This document shows positions 17,503 to 24,848 of a stretch of DNA of 64,000 nt, one piece after another; position 1 is the first letter of the stretch, and each line of letters starts with the position of its first letter. A program made the position numbers and the translations under genes. The notes beneath the pieces were generated by a model. It worked only from the letters and a program-made list of their open reading frames with translations, was not told the origin of the DNA and ran no database searches. Location: NCBI RefSeq assembly GCF_014201505.1, contig NZ_JACHEO010000002.1, positions 248,001-312,000 on the forward strand, given 5' to 3'. Source of the stretch: Desulfoprunum benzoelyticum. GTDB lineage: Bacteria > Desulfobacterota > Desulfobulbia > Desulfobulbales > Desulfocapsaceae.

Positions 17503-18642
17503 TTAGTTGAGCAGTTCGAGAAAGGCCTCGATCCGGGTCTTCAGCTGTCCGGTATCGTTTTCCGAATAATCGGTGATCACGTGCAGGTATGGCAGGCCGG
17601 TTGCCTGGACGCATTCCTCCACCTGGAAGGATTCCACGTTATAGGTGTGGCAGCCGTCCCAGGTCAGCTCGACCACCCCGTCGATGCGGTAGTCGCGGAT
17701 GATGGCCAGCAGCAGGTCGAGCCGGGCCTTATTCGGGGTCATGCAGGCACAGGGGATGCTCAGGTAATTGGCGGCGAGATTTTTCAGGGGGTCTCCCTGT
17801 TCCGGCACCAGGCCGCCAACGGTCTTCAGCCCACCACAGCTCTCCATGGCCACCACGATCCCGCCGCAGTCCTCGAGGAGATGGAGAACTTTCCGGTTGG
17901 TGGTTGGGCAGCCGGTCAGCAGAATGCGCGGCCGGCCGGCAACCGAGGCGATGTAGTCGTCATCCTTGTCGCGCTCCTTGATCTCGCCGAGCGCCGCCGT
18001 GATTTCAGCTATCCGGGTCTCGAGATTCAGTTCGAATCCGGCGACCGAGGTGACCGTGTCCAGTTCCCGGCCGGACAGCAGGGGGATTGGGCCGGTGTTC
18101 AGCAGAAACGCCTCGTGCACGATCGTGCGCAGCCGGTTGTACAGCCTGATCTGCTTCCTGATGGCATCGTCGGTGATAACGGTTCCAGTTTCTTCTTCGA
18201 GGATGACCTTGATTCTCCGCAGTTCGCCGAGCCAGTAGGCATGGCTTTCGGCGGTGGCCGAGGTCTGCGGCAGCTGCAGCAGGTACAGGGGACGCTTGCG
18301 GCCGAGGAGTTCGAACATCTTCTTCTTGCCATCGCAGGTGGCATCGGCAATCAGCAGGTCGGTGGCCCGGAAGTAGGGGCAGCTGTCACCGATGGCATGG
18401 CCGTAGCTCGACTTGATCAGGGCGCAGAGGTTGCGGGGCAGATGCTGCTCGGCAAGCGGGATCGGGAAGTCGGAGCCGGAGCAGAGGGCGACCGGGATCG
18501 CGCCGGCGGCCGCGATCAGCTCCTTCGGGGTGAAGGCGCAATAGACGCCGACCACCTTCGCCCCGGCGGCGCGGGCCGTCTCGGTGTCGCGGATCACCCG
18601 TTCTTCGATGCCGCCGAGGTAGTGATCGTCATATATGGTCAT
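17503..18642 (-). CDS. 2-hydroxyacyl-CoA dehydratase-family (double-cubane) protein
   Basis: A 379-residue single-subunit protein of the HgdB/BcrC family. Conserved cysteines lie in VYCAFTPKE, ALCSGSDF, NLCALIKSSYG, DSCPYF, ATCDGKKK, TGCPTTNRK, MESCGG, IPCACMTPNKAR and DGCHTYN. This pattern matches single-gene double-cubane-cluster proteins (DCCP) more closely than two-subunit dehydratases. Such proteins accept very low-potential electrons from an ATP-driven [4Fe-4S] activator and reduce difficult small substrates. The activator gene lies immediately upstream. Two starts are possible: ATG 18693, overlapping the activator stop (TGATG), or ATG 18642 with a GAAAGG site 6 bp upstream; I list the latter. 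The substrate is not known. Confidence 0.88.
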   Translation of the reverse strand: MTIYDDHYLGGIEERVIRDTETARAAGAKVVGVYCAFTPKELIAAAGAIPVALCSGSDFPIPLAEQHLPRNLCALIKSSYGHAIGDSCPYFRATDLLIADATCDGKKKMFELLGRKRPLYLLQLPQTSATAESHAYWLGELRRIKVILEEETGTVITDDAIRKQIRLYNRLRTIVHEAFLLNTGPIPLLSGRELDTVTSVAGFELNLETRIAEITAALGEIKERDKDDDYIASVAGRPRILLTGCPTTNRKVLHLLEDCGGIVVAMESCGGLKTVGGLVPEQGDPLKNLAANYLSIPCACMTPNKARLDLLLAIIRDYRIDGVVELTWDGCHTYNVESFQVEECVQATGLPYLHVITDYSENDTGQLKTRIEAFLELLN

Positions 18643-18692
18643 GCCGTACCTTTCGTTGGAGTTTGGTGTCGCTGATCCGAACAACCCGAACA

Positions 18693-19442
18693 TCAGGCGC
18701 CTTCCTCGAGGAGCAGTGCCGCGCCGAGGGCCCCAACCATCTGCGGGTTGTCGGGGACGATGACCGGCACCTGCAGATCTTTTTCCAGCAGATGCTGGAT
18801 GCAGCTGTTCCTGGCCACCCCACCGGCGAAAAAGATCGGGCCGCCCGGCCAGAGTCGCCGTATCATTCCCGCTGCGCGCTTGACCACCGCCAGGTGCAGC
18901 CCGAGGGCGATATCTTCGCGATTTTCTCCCCGGCTGATCAGCGAGGTGACTTCCGATTCGGCAAAGACGGTGCACATGGCGTTGATGGTCAGCACCTTGC
19001 CGGCCTTCAGGGCGGAGGGGCCGAATTCTTCGAGGGAAAAATTCAGGGCCTCGGCCATGACTTCGAGGAATTTGCCGGTGCCGGCGGCGCAGCGGTCGTT
19101 CATCTCGAAGCGCTGGACCTTTCCCCCCGGGCCAAGGATGATGCACTTGCTGTCCTGGCCGCCGATATCGAGGATGGTCGTCGCCTCGGGGAAAAGATGG
19201 CGGGCGCCGCGGCCGTACGCCTTGATCTCGGTCACGGTCTTCGCGTCATAAGCGACTTCGAACAGATTGCGGCCATAACCGGTGGCCATGATCCGGTCGA
19301 AACTGACGCCTGCCAGCACGTTCTCGATCTGCCCTCGAGGATCGAAGGTTGTGGGGGCCTGACGAATCTCTCGAATTGCCCCATCTTCAATGACCACGCA
19401 CTCAATCGTTCGCGATCCGATGTCTATCCCTGCGCTGAGCAT
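18693..19442 (-). CDS. ATP-dependent activator (archerase) of the HgdC/BcrA type
   Basis: A 249-residue ASKHA-fold ATPase. It has the phosphate-1 motif GIDIGSRT, then TGYGRNLF, the second phosphate loop LDIGGQDSKCI, and the adenosine motif GGVARNSCI. The two cysteines that would bridge a [4Fe-4S] cluster across the homodimer lie in NDRCAAGTGKF and NAMCTVFAESEV. The dimer uses ATP hydrolysis to lower the redox potential of its cluster and shoot single electrons into a double-cubane partner. It is the first intact gene of the operon and overlaps a possible start of the dehydratase-like gene. It may also serve the second double-cubane protein at 24849, which has no activator next to it. Confidence 0.93.
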   Translation of the reverse strand: MLSAGIDIGSRTIECVVIEDGAIREIRQAPTTFDPRGQIENVLAGVSFDRIMATGYGRNLFEVAYDAKTVTEIKAYGRGARHLFPEATTILDIGGQDSKCIILGPGGKVQRFEMNDRCAAGTGKFLEVMAEALNFSLEEFGPSALKAGKVLTINAMCTVFAESEVTSLISRGENREDIALGLHLAVVKRAAGMIRRLWPGGPIFFAGGVARNSCIQHLLEKDLQVPVIVPDNPQMVGALGAALLLEEGA

Positions 19443-19449
19443 AGCTGTA

Positions 19450-19620
19450 TCCGTTTTTTGGCTCGTGTCGATGGTGAGCTGCCGTTGTCGGTGGTACCAG
19501 CTTCAGGTCTTCCTTTTGGCGAGGGGCAGTTGCCCCGCCGCACCGGGCCAGGGGGAAGACCTTGGCGTTGGCATTCAGCAGACAGTGACAGACAATCAGG
19601 ATTTTTTTGCTGCGATGCAT
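19450..19620 (-). pseudogene. Truncated relic of a small C-H-C-L-L-N protein
   Basis: The frame opens with ATG at 19620 and reads MHRSKKILIVCHCLLNANA, then KVFPLAR. This start resembles small uncharacterised proteins with a (S/C)HCLLN motif that I recall beside 2-hydroxyacyl-CoA dehydratase genes. After about 26 residues the sequence becomes unlike any protein (GGATAPRQKEDLKLVPP) and runs across the start of the activator gene. The natural interpretation is a gene that lost most of its length by deletion just upstream of the activator. This rests on memory of the motif, not on an alignment. Confidence 0.45.
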
Positions 19621-19963
19621 TGTTTTCCCATCATGGTGGAGATCGGTGTGGAGAAGGACTTAGCATAAGATGCAACGATATGTCCAATTGTCAATTTGTA
19701 TGATTAAGCACGGAACGATCGGAAGAGTTGAGTTGGAAAGATGCTCGGTCGGCAATGATGGGATTGGCGCTTCGGGGTGGATAGACGAGGATGATATGGA
19801 TGGTGCCGCTGACGAAATCGGAAGAAGAGATGGAACACGATCAACTCATTAGATAATTCGATTTGTCAAAGGGAGGTTGGTCCATTATGTACGGGGTAGA
19901 GATACTGTGACAGGACTGCCCTTGCTGTGTTGTCAGTCACCCCGGCCTCCTTCTGGATCGTTC
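19621..19963. other. Divergent intergenic region
   Basis: About 340 bp between the leftward dehydratase operon and the rightward glycosyltransferase gene. It is AT-richer than its surroundings, with no supported ORF, RNA or clear operator. It must contain promoters for both directions. Confidence 0.5.
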
Positions 19964-21196
19964 ATGAATATCCTCCATGTCATAAGTCAGCACCCGGCAA
20001 GCACCGGCAGCGGCATCTACCTGCAGAACCTGCTGCGCCAGGCCGTTGCTGCCGGGCACCGCAATTTCCTGGTCGCCGGCATTACCGCCGGTGCCATCCC
20101 GGTTCTCGACGGGATCGACGGCCTCAGTTGCCGCTTCGTTGCCTTTGATGGCGGTGATCTTGAGTTCGTCATACCCGGGATGAGCGATGTCATGCCGTAT
20201 GCCAGTTCGTGCTTCAGCGAGCTGACTGCGAATGAGATAATCAGGTATCAACGGGTATTCGCAGAGAGAATCAACGAAGTGGCGCACTCTTTTGCCATCG
20301 ACATGGTTCACAGTCATCATCTCTGGCTGGTCAGTGCCGTCGCCAGGCGGACATTGCCGGATGTGCCGATGGTAACCTCCTGCCACTCGACGGATCTGCG
20401 CCAGTTTGTCAAATGCCCGCATCTGCGGGACAAAGTCCTTGGAGGGTGCAGGAAAATCGATCGTATACTCGCCCTGAGTACTGGACAGGCGGACCAGATC
20501 GTCAGCCTGTACGGGATTGATCCAGAGCGGATCGATGTCATCGGTTCCGGCTTCGACGATCACCTCTTCACGTTCAGCGAGAAAACGGGGCAGGGACCGG
20601 TGCAACTGCTCTACGCCGGGAAACTGAGCTACGCCAAGGGTGTCGACTGGCTGTTGCGGGTGTGCGCCGGCCTTGATGTCGATGATGCGCACCTGCATCT
20701 GGTCGGGGCCGGTTTCGGGGAGGAAGGTGAACGGTGTCTGGACCTGGCCCGTCGGTTGGGGAAGCGGGTGACGGTGCACGGAACGCTGAGCCAGCCGCAG
20801 TTGGCTGAGCTGATGCGGCGTTGCCATGTCTTTATTCTGCCCTCTTTCTACGAGGGGCTGCCGCTGGTCCTTCTCGAGGCGTTGGCCTCGGGTTGTCGGA
20901 TCGTCACCACGGCGTTGCCCGGCTGCCGTGAACTGCTGGCCGGCGCCGCCGCCGATCTGGCCGCCTTTGTCGACCTGCCGGCAATGGCGACGATCGACCG
21001 GCCGGACCCCGGCGATTGGAACAAGCTGGATGGCCGGCTTGAAGGGAGCATCAGAGATATGGTGCGCCGTGTCGCTGTTTCTCCCACTCCGTCATTGCAG
21101 GAGATAACAGCCATCATCGGCAGGGCGAAATGGGGACTGGTGTTCAGCAGGATTGAGGCAGCTTACACTCGGGCGAGGCACCGCCATCAACCGTAA
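19964..21196 (+). CDS. Glycosyltransferase family 4
   Basis: The 410-residue product has a GT-B fold. The N-terminal MNILHVISQHPASTGSGIYLQNLL carries the glycine-rich loop of GT4 acceptor domains, and DMVHSHHLWLVSAVA is the typical D..H.H stretch. The donor half has VQLLYAGKLSYAKGVDWLL, HLHLVGAGFG, VTVHGTLSQPQLAELM and the E-x7-E element in PSFYEGLPLVLLEALASG. It probably transfers a sugar from a nucleotide donor in the cytoplasm during surface polysaccharide synthesis. ATG 19964 is the first start giving the family N-terminus; its ribosome-binding site is weak. Its 3' end overlaps the convergent phosphatase gene by 53 bp. No other polysaccharide biosynthesis genes are close except the FemAB-like and deacetylase-like genes. 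Confidence 0.9.
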   Translation: MNILHVISQHPASTGSGIYLQNLLRQAVAAGHRNFLVAGITAGAIPVLDGIDGLSCRFVAFDGGDLEFVIPGMSDVMPYASSCFSELTANEIIRYQRVFAERINEVAHSFAIDMVHSHHLWLVSAVARRTLPDVPMVTSCHSTDLRQFVKCPHLRDKVLGGCRKIDRILALSTGQADQIVSLYGIDPERIDVIGSGFDDHLFTFSEKTGQGPVQLLYAGKLSYAKGVDWLLRVCAGLDVDDAHLHLVGAGFGEEGERCLDLARRLGKRVTVHGTLSQPQLAELMRRCHVFILPSFYEGLPLVLLEALASGCRIVTTALPGCRELLAGAAADLAAFVDLPAMATIDRPDPGDWNKLDGRLEGSIRDMVRRVAVSPTPSLQEITAIIGRAKWGLVFSRIEAAYTRARHRHQP

Positions 21197-22046
21197 TGGC
21201 GATTGCGGCAATGTCGTCATGCATCTTGAAACGGGGATAGCAACGGCAGACCGGATCCCTCTGCTGCACAGTGCGGACATGGTTCCGGATGGCGCTGAGG
21301 CCGCCACGGCAGTACATATCGGCGAAGGATTGCCAGTCGGTAACGCCCGTGGGATCGGCCTTGGGGAGCATCAAACCGTCGGTGAACAGCAGGATATCGG
21401 CAACGCCGGCGAGGCTGTGATGTCCGTGCCGGAGAAAGCTCATCGCTTCCGGTTCGCCGTTGAGCACACCGTAGCTCACGTTCATCTGCAGCCGAACCTT
21501 GGCGATCTGCTCGGCAAGCTGGGAATGGATGGGCTGGCCGGAGTCGGGTGACTGTTGCCAGAGTGTCAGGGTTTCGCTGTCGATATCCAGTTCCGGGGAA
21601 AGCAGGCTGTGGCTGCCGTCGTGATGCAGTAGCATGATCATGCAGTCGCCGGTGTGGCAGTATTCGAAGGATGATCCGTGCAGGCGGATGGCCGCGAGAC
21701 TGGTCGACCACAGGCGGAGCCGCTGGTCCGATGGAATGCGGTCGTGCCCCTGGGCAGTGCGGATGCGATAGTTGGCCACTTCGGCGGCCTGTGCCAATGG
21801 GCCGACATGATGACGGAAGGTCTCTGCGGCGATACTGGCGGCCTGGAATCCGCCCGAGATGCCATTCCGAGCGTAACTTTTCTCGAGGCTGGTCGCTCCA
21901 TCGAAGACGCCACAGAGATTGCCCTCGCTGAGCAGGACATCCTCGTTGCAACTCCCACTGCCTTGTTCGTGGATGGTCGTCATGGTAAAGGACGGTGACG
22001 ATGCGACCGGAAATGAAGTGGCGAACTGATCGGTTGATAGGTACAT
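21144..22046 (-). CDS. PP2C-like serine/threonine phosphatase domain protein
   Basis: A 300-residue protein with PP2C-fold motifs: CNEDVLL near residue 33 (the N-x-D-metal element), GNLCGVFDGATS (the VxDGxG strand, Asp metal ligand), YCHTGDCMIMLLHHDG (the 'G.GD.R....' strand), ADILLFTDGLMLP (the S/TDG motif) and HDDIAAIAITVDG (terminal DD metal motif). It has no membrane segment or sensor domain, so it would be a soluble phosphatase or a partner-switching-type regulator. No kinase or anti-sigma gene is adjacent. The last 53 bp overlap, antisense, the end of the glycosyltransferase gene, so mutual antisense effects are possible. Confidence 0.75.
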   Translation of the reverse strand: MYLSTDQFATSFPVASSPSFTMTTIHEQGSGSCNEDVLLSEGNLCGVFDGATSLEKSYARNGISGGFQAASIAAETFRHHVGPLAQAAEVANYRIRTAQGHDRIPSDQRLRLWSTSLAAIRLHGSSFEYCHTGDCMIMLLHHDGSHSLLSPELDIDSETLTLWQQSPDSGQPIHSQLAEQIAKVRLQMNVSYGVLNGEPEAMSFLRHGHHSLAGVADILLFTDGLMLPKADPTGVTDWQSFADMYCRGGLSAIRNHVRTVQQRDPVCRCYPRFKMHDDIAAIAITVDGGASPECKLPQSC

Positions 22047-22233
22047 GTCGATCCCATGGTTGAGTCAATTTGATAATCACTTTAATGTTGAACGGGCAGG
22101 AGGACAAATCTCTTGTTTCGATAGGTGGCGGCCGTTGCATCGGCTCAATGCATACCAAGGATCGCGATTGCGTGGGACATGATGAGCTCAAGGCTTATCA
22201 GCGTTTTCAAAGTCGGCATGGGTGGTTTTTTAT

Positions 22234-23283
22234 ATGATTGAAATTGTAGAAAATCCATGTCCTGAGGGTTGGCGTGATTACTGCGCCCGGCATCCGTCGG
22301 CGCAGTTCGCTCACCTCTGGGAGTGGGCGACGGCCCTGGCCGCCGTTTATGATCTGCCCGCATTTTTTCTGCTTGCCCGCCAGACCGGGATGCCGGCAAG
22401 CCGCGCAGGTCTCCTCCCGCTGGTACACTTTGCTCCCCCCGATGGCCCGGCCCGCCTCATCTCGTTACCGTATACCGACGGGGCGGGAATCCTTGCCGAC
22501 GACCAGGCCGCCGGCAACCAACTGCTGGCTGCCGCCCTTGACCTGGCCGAGAAACTTGACGCGCCTCATCTCGAACTGCGGCAATACGGGCAGGCTTCGT
22601 TCGATCCCAAGATAGCTGAACCCACCTGGCTGTATCACGCCCATGCCTTCAAGGTCGGACTGCAGCGCCCTCTTCCTGCCGCAACGGCCGCGTTGTGGGA
22701 CGGTCTGGCGGCCAAGGTCCGGAACCAGGTGCGCAAGGCCTGGCGCTGCGGTTGTGTCGGGCGGGTCGGTGGCATGGAACTGCTCGATGATTTCTATGCC
22801 GTCTTCTCGGAAAATATGCGCGACCTCGGATCACCAACCCATCCGGAGAACCTGTTTCGCCGGGTCCTGGCCGAGCACCGGCTCGGGGCCCGCTGCCTGG
22901 TCATCTATAATCAGGATCTCCCGGTGGCGGCGGCGCTGGTTTTCACTCTGGGCGACACCCTCGGCAACCCCTGGGCTGCCTCGTTGCGGAGGTATCGCCC
23001 TCTCTGCCCGAACATGCTGCTCTACTGGCTGATGCTGTGCCAGGGGGTTCGCAGTGGCTGCCGTCGTTTCGATTTCGGCCGTTCCTCGCAAGGAACGGCG
23101 ACCTGCCGGTTCAAACTGCAATGGGGGGCGATGATGACACCACTGACCTGGCACGTTTTTTCGCGGCCGGCCCATTGCTGGCACCCGGCTGACGAGACAC
23201 TGGTCGACGAAGCCTGGAAAAGCATGGATCTGGCCGCTTCGCGCCTCCAGGGACCGGCGATCCGCCGCTGGATCAGTCTTTAA
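22234..23283 (+). CDS. FemAB-like GNAT-fold protein
   Basis: A 349-residue protein with two GNAT-like halves as in the FemAB family. It starts MIEIVENPCPEGWRDYC and has the N-terminal H-L-WEWATAL element (as in 'H...W....'). LAAKVRNQVRKAWRCG is the basic helix found in FemAB/PEP-CTERM-associated proteins, LPVAAALVFTLGDT and NMLLYWLMLCQGVRSGCRRFDFGRSS the second acetyltransferase-like motif, followed by KLQWGA. Relatives transfer aminoacyl groups in wall synthesis or act in exopolysaccharide/PEP-CTERM loci. It lies 10 bp upstream of the deacetylase-like gene and is probably co-transcribed with it. ATG 22234 has a GGGTGG site 8 bp upstream. Confidence 0.75.
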   Translation: MIEIVENPCPEGWRDYCARHPSAQFAHLWEWATALAAVYDLPAFFLLARQTGMPASRAGLLPLVHFAPPDGPARLISLPYTDGAGILADDQAAGNQLLAAALDLAEKLDAPHLELRQYGQASFDPKIAEPTWLYHAHAFKVGLQRPLPAATAALWDGLAAKVRNQVRKAWRCGCVGRVGGMELLDDFYAVFSENMRDLGSPTHPENLFRRVLAEHRLGARCLVIYNQDLPVAAALVFTLGDTLGNPWAASLRRYRPLCPNMLLYWLMLCQGVRSGCRRFDFGRSSQGTATCRFKLQWGAMMTPLTWHVFSRPAHCWHPADETLVDEAWKSMDLAASRLQGPAIRRWISL

Positions 23284-23292
23284 GGGGCGGCG

Positions 23293-24447
23293 ATGATACT
23301 CCATCAATCCGAAGAATGTACTGTCGCCCTGCCGCTGCCGCTCTTCCTCGTGGTTGAGGATGTCGGCTGGTGGGAAGGGGAGGATGGTTCGGGCCACAAC
23401 GAGCCCTATCGTAACGCCTTGTGCCGCCGCCACTGTCTGGCGGATTACCAGGCCCTGGTCGAGTTGTCCGAGCGGTTGTCAATGCGCATCGTCATCGCCA
23501 TGGTGATCGGGGAATGGGATCGAACCAATCTGCTCAGAGATGTTGCCGGGGCGACCTGGATGGGCCGGGCCTGGGACAATCGCCGCAATCAGGGGCCCTG
23601 GCTGGATCAAACGGCCGACTATCTCCGCAGTTGTCAAAAAAATCTCGAGCTGGCGGTGCATGGCCTGTGCCATGAGTTCTGGCACAATGGCAAGATGCAG
23701 CGGGCCGAATTTCATGACAATGACGGCTATATGCGGCCCCGGGAGATTGTCGTCAACCATCTCCAGGCCTATGCGACAATCCTTGAGCAGAATGGTTTCC
23801 TGGATTTTCCGCGGCTCTTCGTCCCTCCGGCCCTGAAACATAGTTTCGGCAACGGTGAGGACTCGATGCAGGCGGTGCTGAAAAACTTCGGTATTACCCA
23901 TGTGACGACGAGATTTGCCAAAGCACGGCAATACAGCCCTCCAATTCATGCCAGGATCACCTGGGAATGCGGGGTGGCGATACTCGAACGCGGGCTTTCG
24001 CCGGTGGCATGGCACCAGATGGCGGCAGTCCCGGAAACGCTGGCGCTCAATCCGGTAGTCGCCCTGCACTGGGGCAACCTGCTGCACGCCGATCCCGAGC
24101 GCAATGGGGAAATCATCGCGCGGTGGGCGGCAAGGCTTCTCGCCGAGGCCACAGGCTTCAGGAGGATGCTGTCCGCAGATGTGGCCGATTGCTGGCGTCA
24201 GGCCGCTGTCTATTACTGTGCCCGTGTTCGCCTGGATGACCGGGCAGTAGTCATCGATCTCCGAGGCCTGTCACCGCTTCCCTCGCTCAACGGTCCCTTT
24301 TCTTTGAAAATAAAGGAAAAGCGTCAGAAAGCATGGCGGTGCAGCGGCGCAGAGGTCATCAGCTGCCGCACCGACCAGGATCGCATCAGCACCGTCAGGC
24401 TTCAGCCTCTACCTGGATGTCTGGAGATCCGTATCGATCTGTTATGA
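23293..24447 (+). CDS. Polysaccharide-deacetylase-like (NodB-fold) protein
   Basis: The 384-residue product looks like a divergent carbohydrate-esterase/NodB barrel. LFLVVEDVGWWEG near residue 20 provides an acidic motif, LELAVHGLCHEFWHN resembles the metal-binding H-x3-H element, and LDFPRLFVPPALKHSF resembles the later 'F.PP.....' strand. The canonical TFDD motif is altered to VEDVGW, so catalysis is uncertain. It follows the FemAB-like gene by 9 bp with an AGGGGCGG site, and both belong to the small cell-surface cluster with the glycosyltransferase. The C-terminal ~100 residues form no recognisable domain. Confidence 0.6.
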   Translation: MILHQSEECTVALPLPLFLVVEDVGWWEGEDGSGHNEPYRNALCRRHCLADYQALVELSERLSMRIVIAMVIGEWDRTNLLRDVAGATWMGRAWDNRRNQGPWLDQTADYLRSCQKNLELAVHGLCHEFWHNGKMQRAEFHDNDGYMRPREIVVNHLQAYATILEQNGFLDFPRLFVPPALKHSFGNGEDSMQAVLKNFGITHVTTRFAKARQYSPPIHARITWECGVAILERGLSPVAWHQMAAVPETLALNPVVALHWGNLLHADPERNGEIIARWAARLLAEATGFRRMLSADVADCWRQAAVYYCARVRLDDRAVVIDLRGLSPLPSLNGPFSLKIKEKRQKAWRCSGAEVISCRTDQDRISTVRLQPLPGCLEIRIDLL

Positions 24448-24654
24448 GCGAGCGTTTTCCCGGTTCTGCAGGGCGGCAATCCTGCCGCCGGATTTGACAC
24501 GCCATTCCCCTCCCTTTCCCGTCGATCAAGAGTCCTGAATCCCCCCTGGTACTGCCGGCAAATTGATTCCCGGAAGCATGTATCCCTCGTTTCTCCCCTT
24601 TCGATACAAGGGAAAATGGCAATGACTGGTGGGTTTATTATAGAAATTATCTAT
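24448..24654. other. Intergenic region without features
   Basis: About 200 bp after the deacetylase-like gene, GC-rich then turning AT-rich toward the promoter at 24655. I see no gene and no convincing terminator. Confidence 0.5.
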
Positions 24655-24682
24655 TTGACATATCTTATTAAACTCATAGAAT
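24655..24682 (+). promoter_or_regulatory. Probable sigma-70 promoter of the second double-cubane gene
   Basis: TTGACA (24655-24660) and TAGAAT (24677-24682) are separated by 16 bp in an AT-rich stretch. Transcription would begin at about 24689, exactly at the first arm of the inverted repeat that follows. Confidence 0.65.
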
Positions 24683-24686
24683 CGAA

Positions 24687-24787
24687 TGGTCTGCCATCAA
24701 GGGTAATGCATGAGCATACACCGCTGAAGTGTTATGAGCAGTTCCAAGCACTCCTCGCGAAAGTTTGATCGGCAGACCATGCTCATA
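24687..24787 (+). promoter_or_regulatory. Potentially structured 5' leader
   Basis: TGGTCTGCC (24687-24695, continuing ATCAA) is complementary to TTTGATC-GGCAGACCA (24764-24779), a long-range stem closing about 63 nt. Inside it, ATGAGCAT (24710-24717) and TATGAGCA (24733-24740) can each pair with ATGCTCATA (24779-24787), so two alternative folds compete with the outer stem. This arrangement is typical of riboswitch-like or protein-controlled leaders, but it matches no class I know. The start codon of the double-cubane gene is 61 nt further downstream. A MITE remnant is the alternative. Confidence 0.45.
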
Positions 24788-24848
24788 TGTCGATCAGGGA
24801 AAAGAATGCCGAATTCCATCGGAGCCAGAGTGAAAAGGGGGAAAGAAG

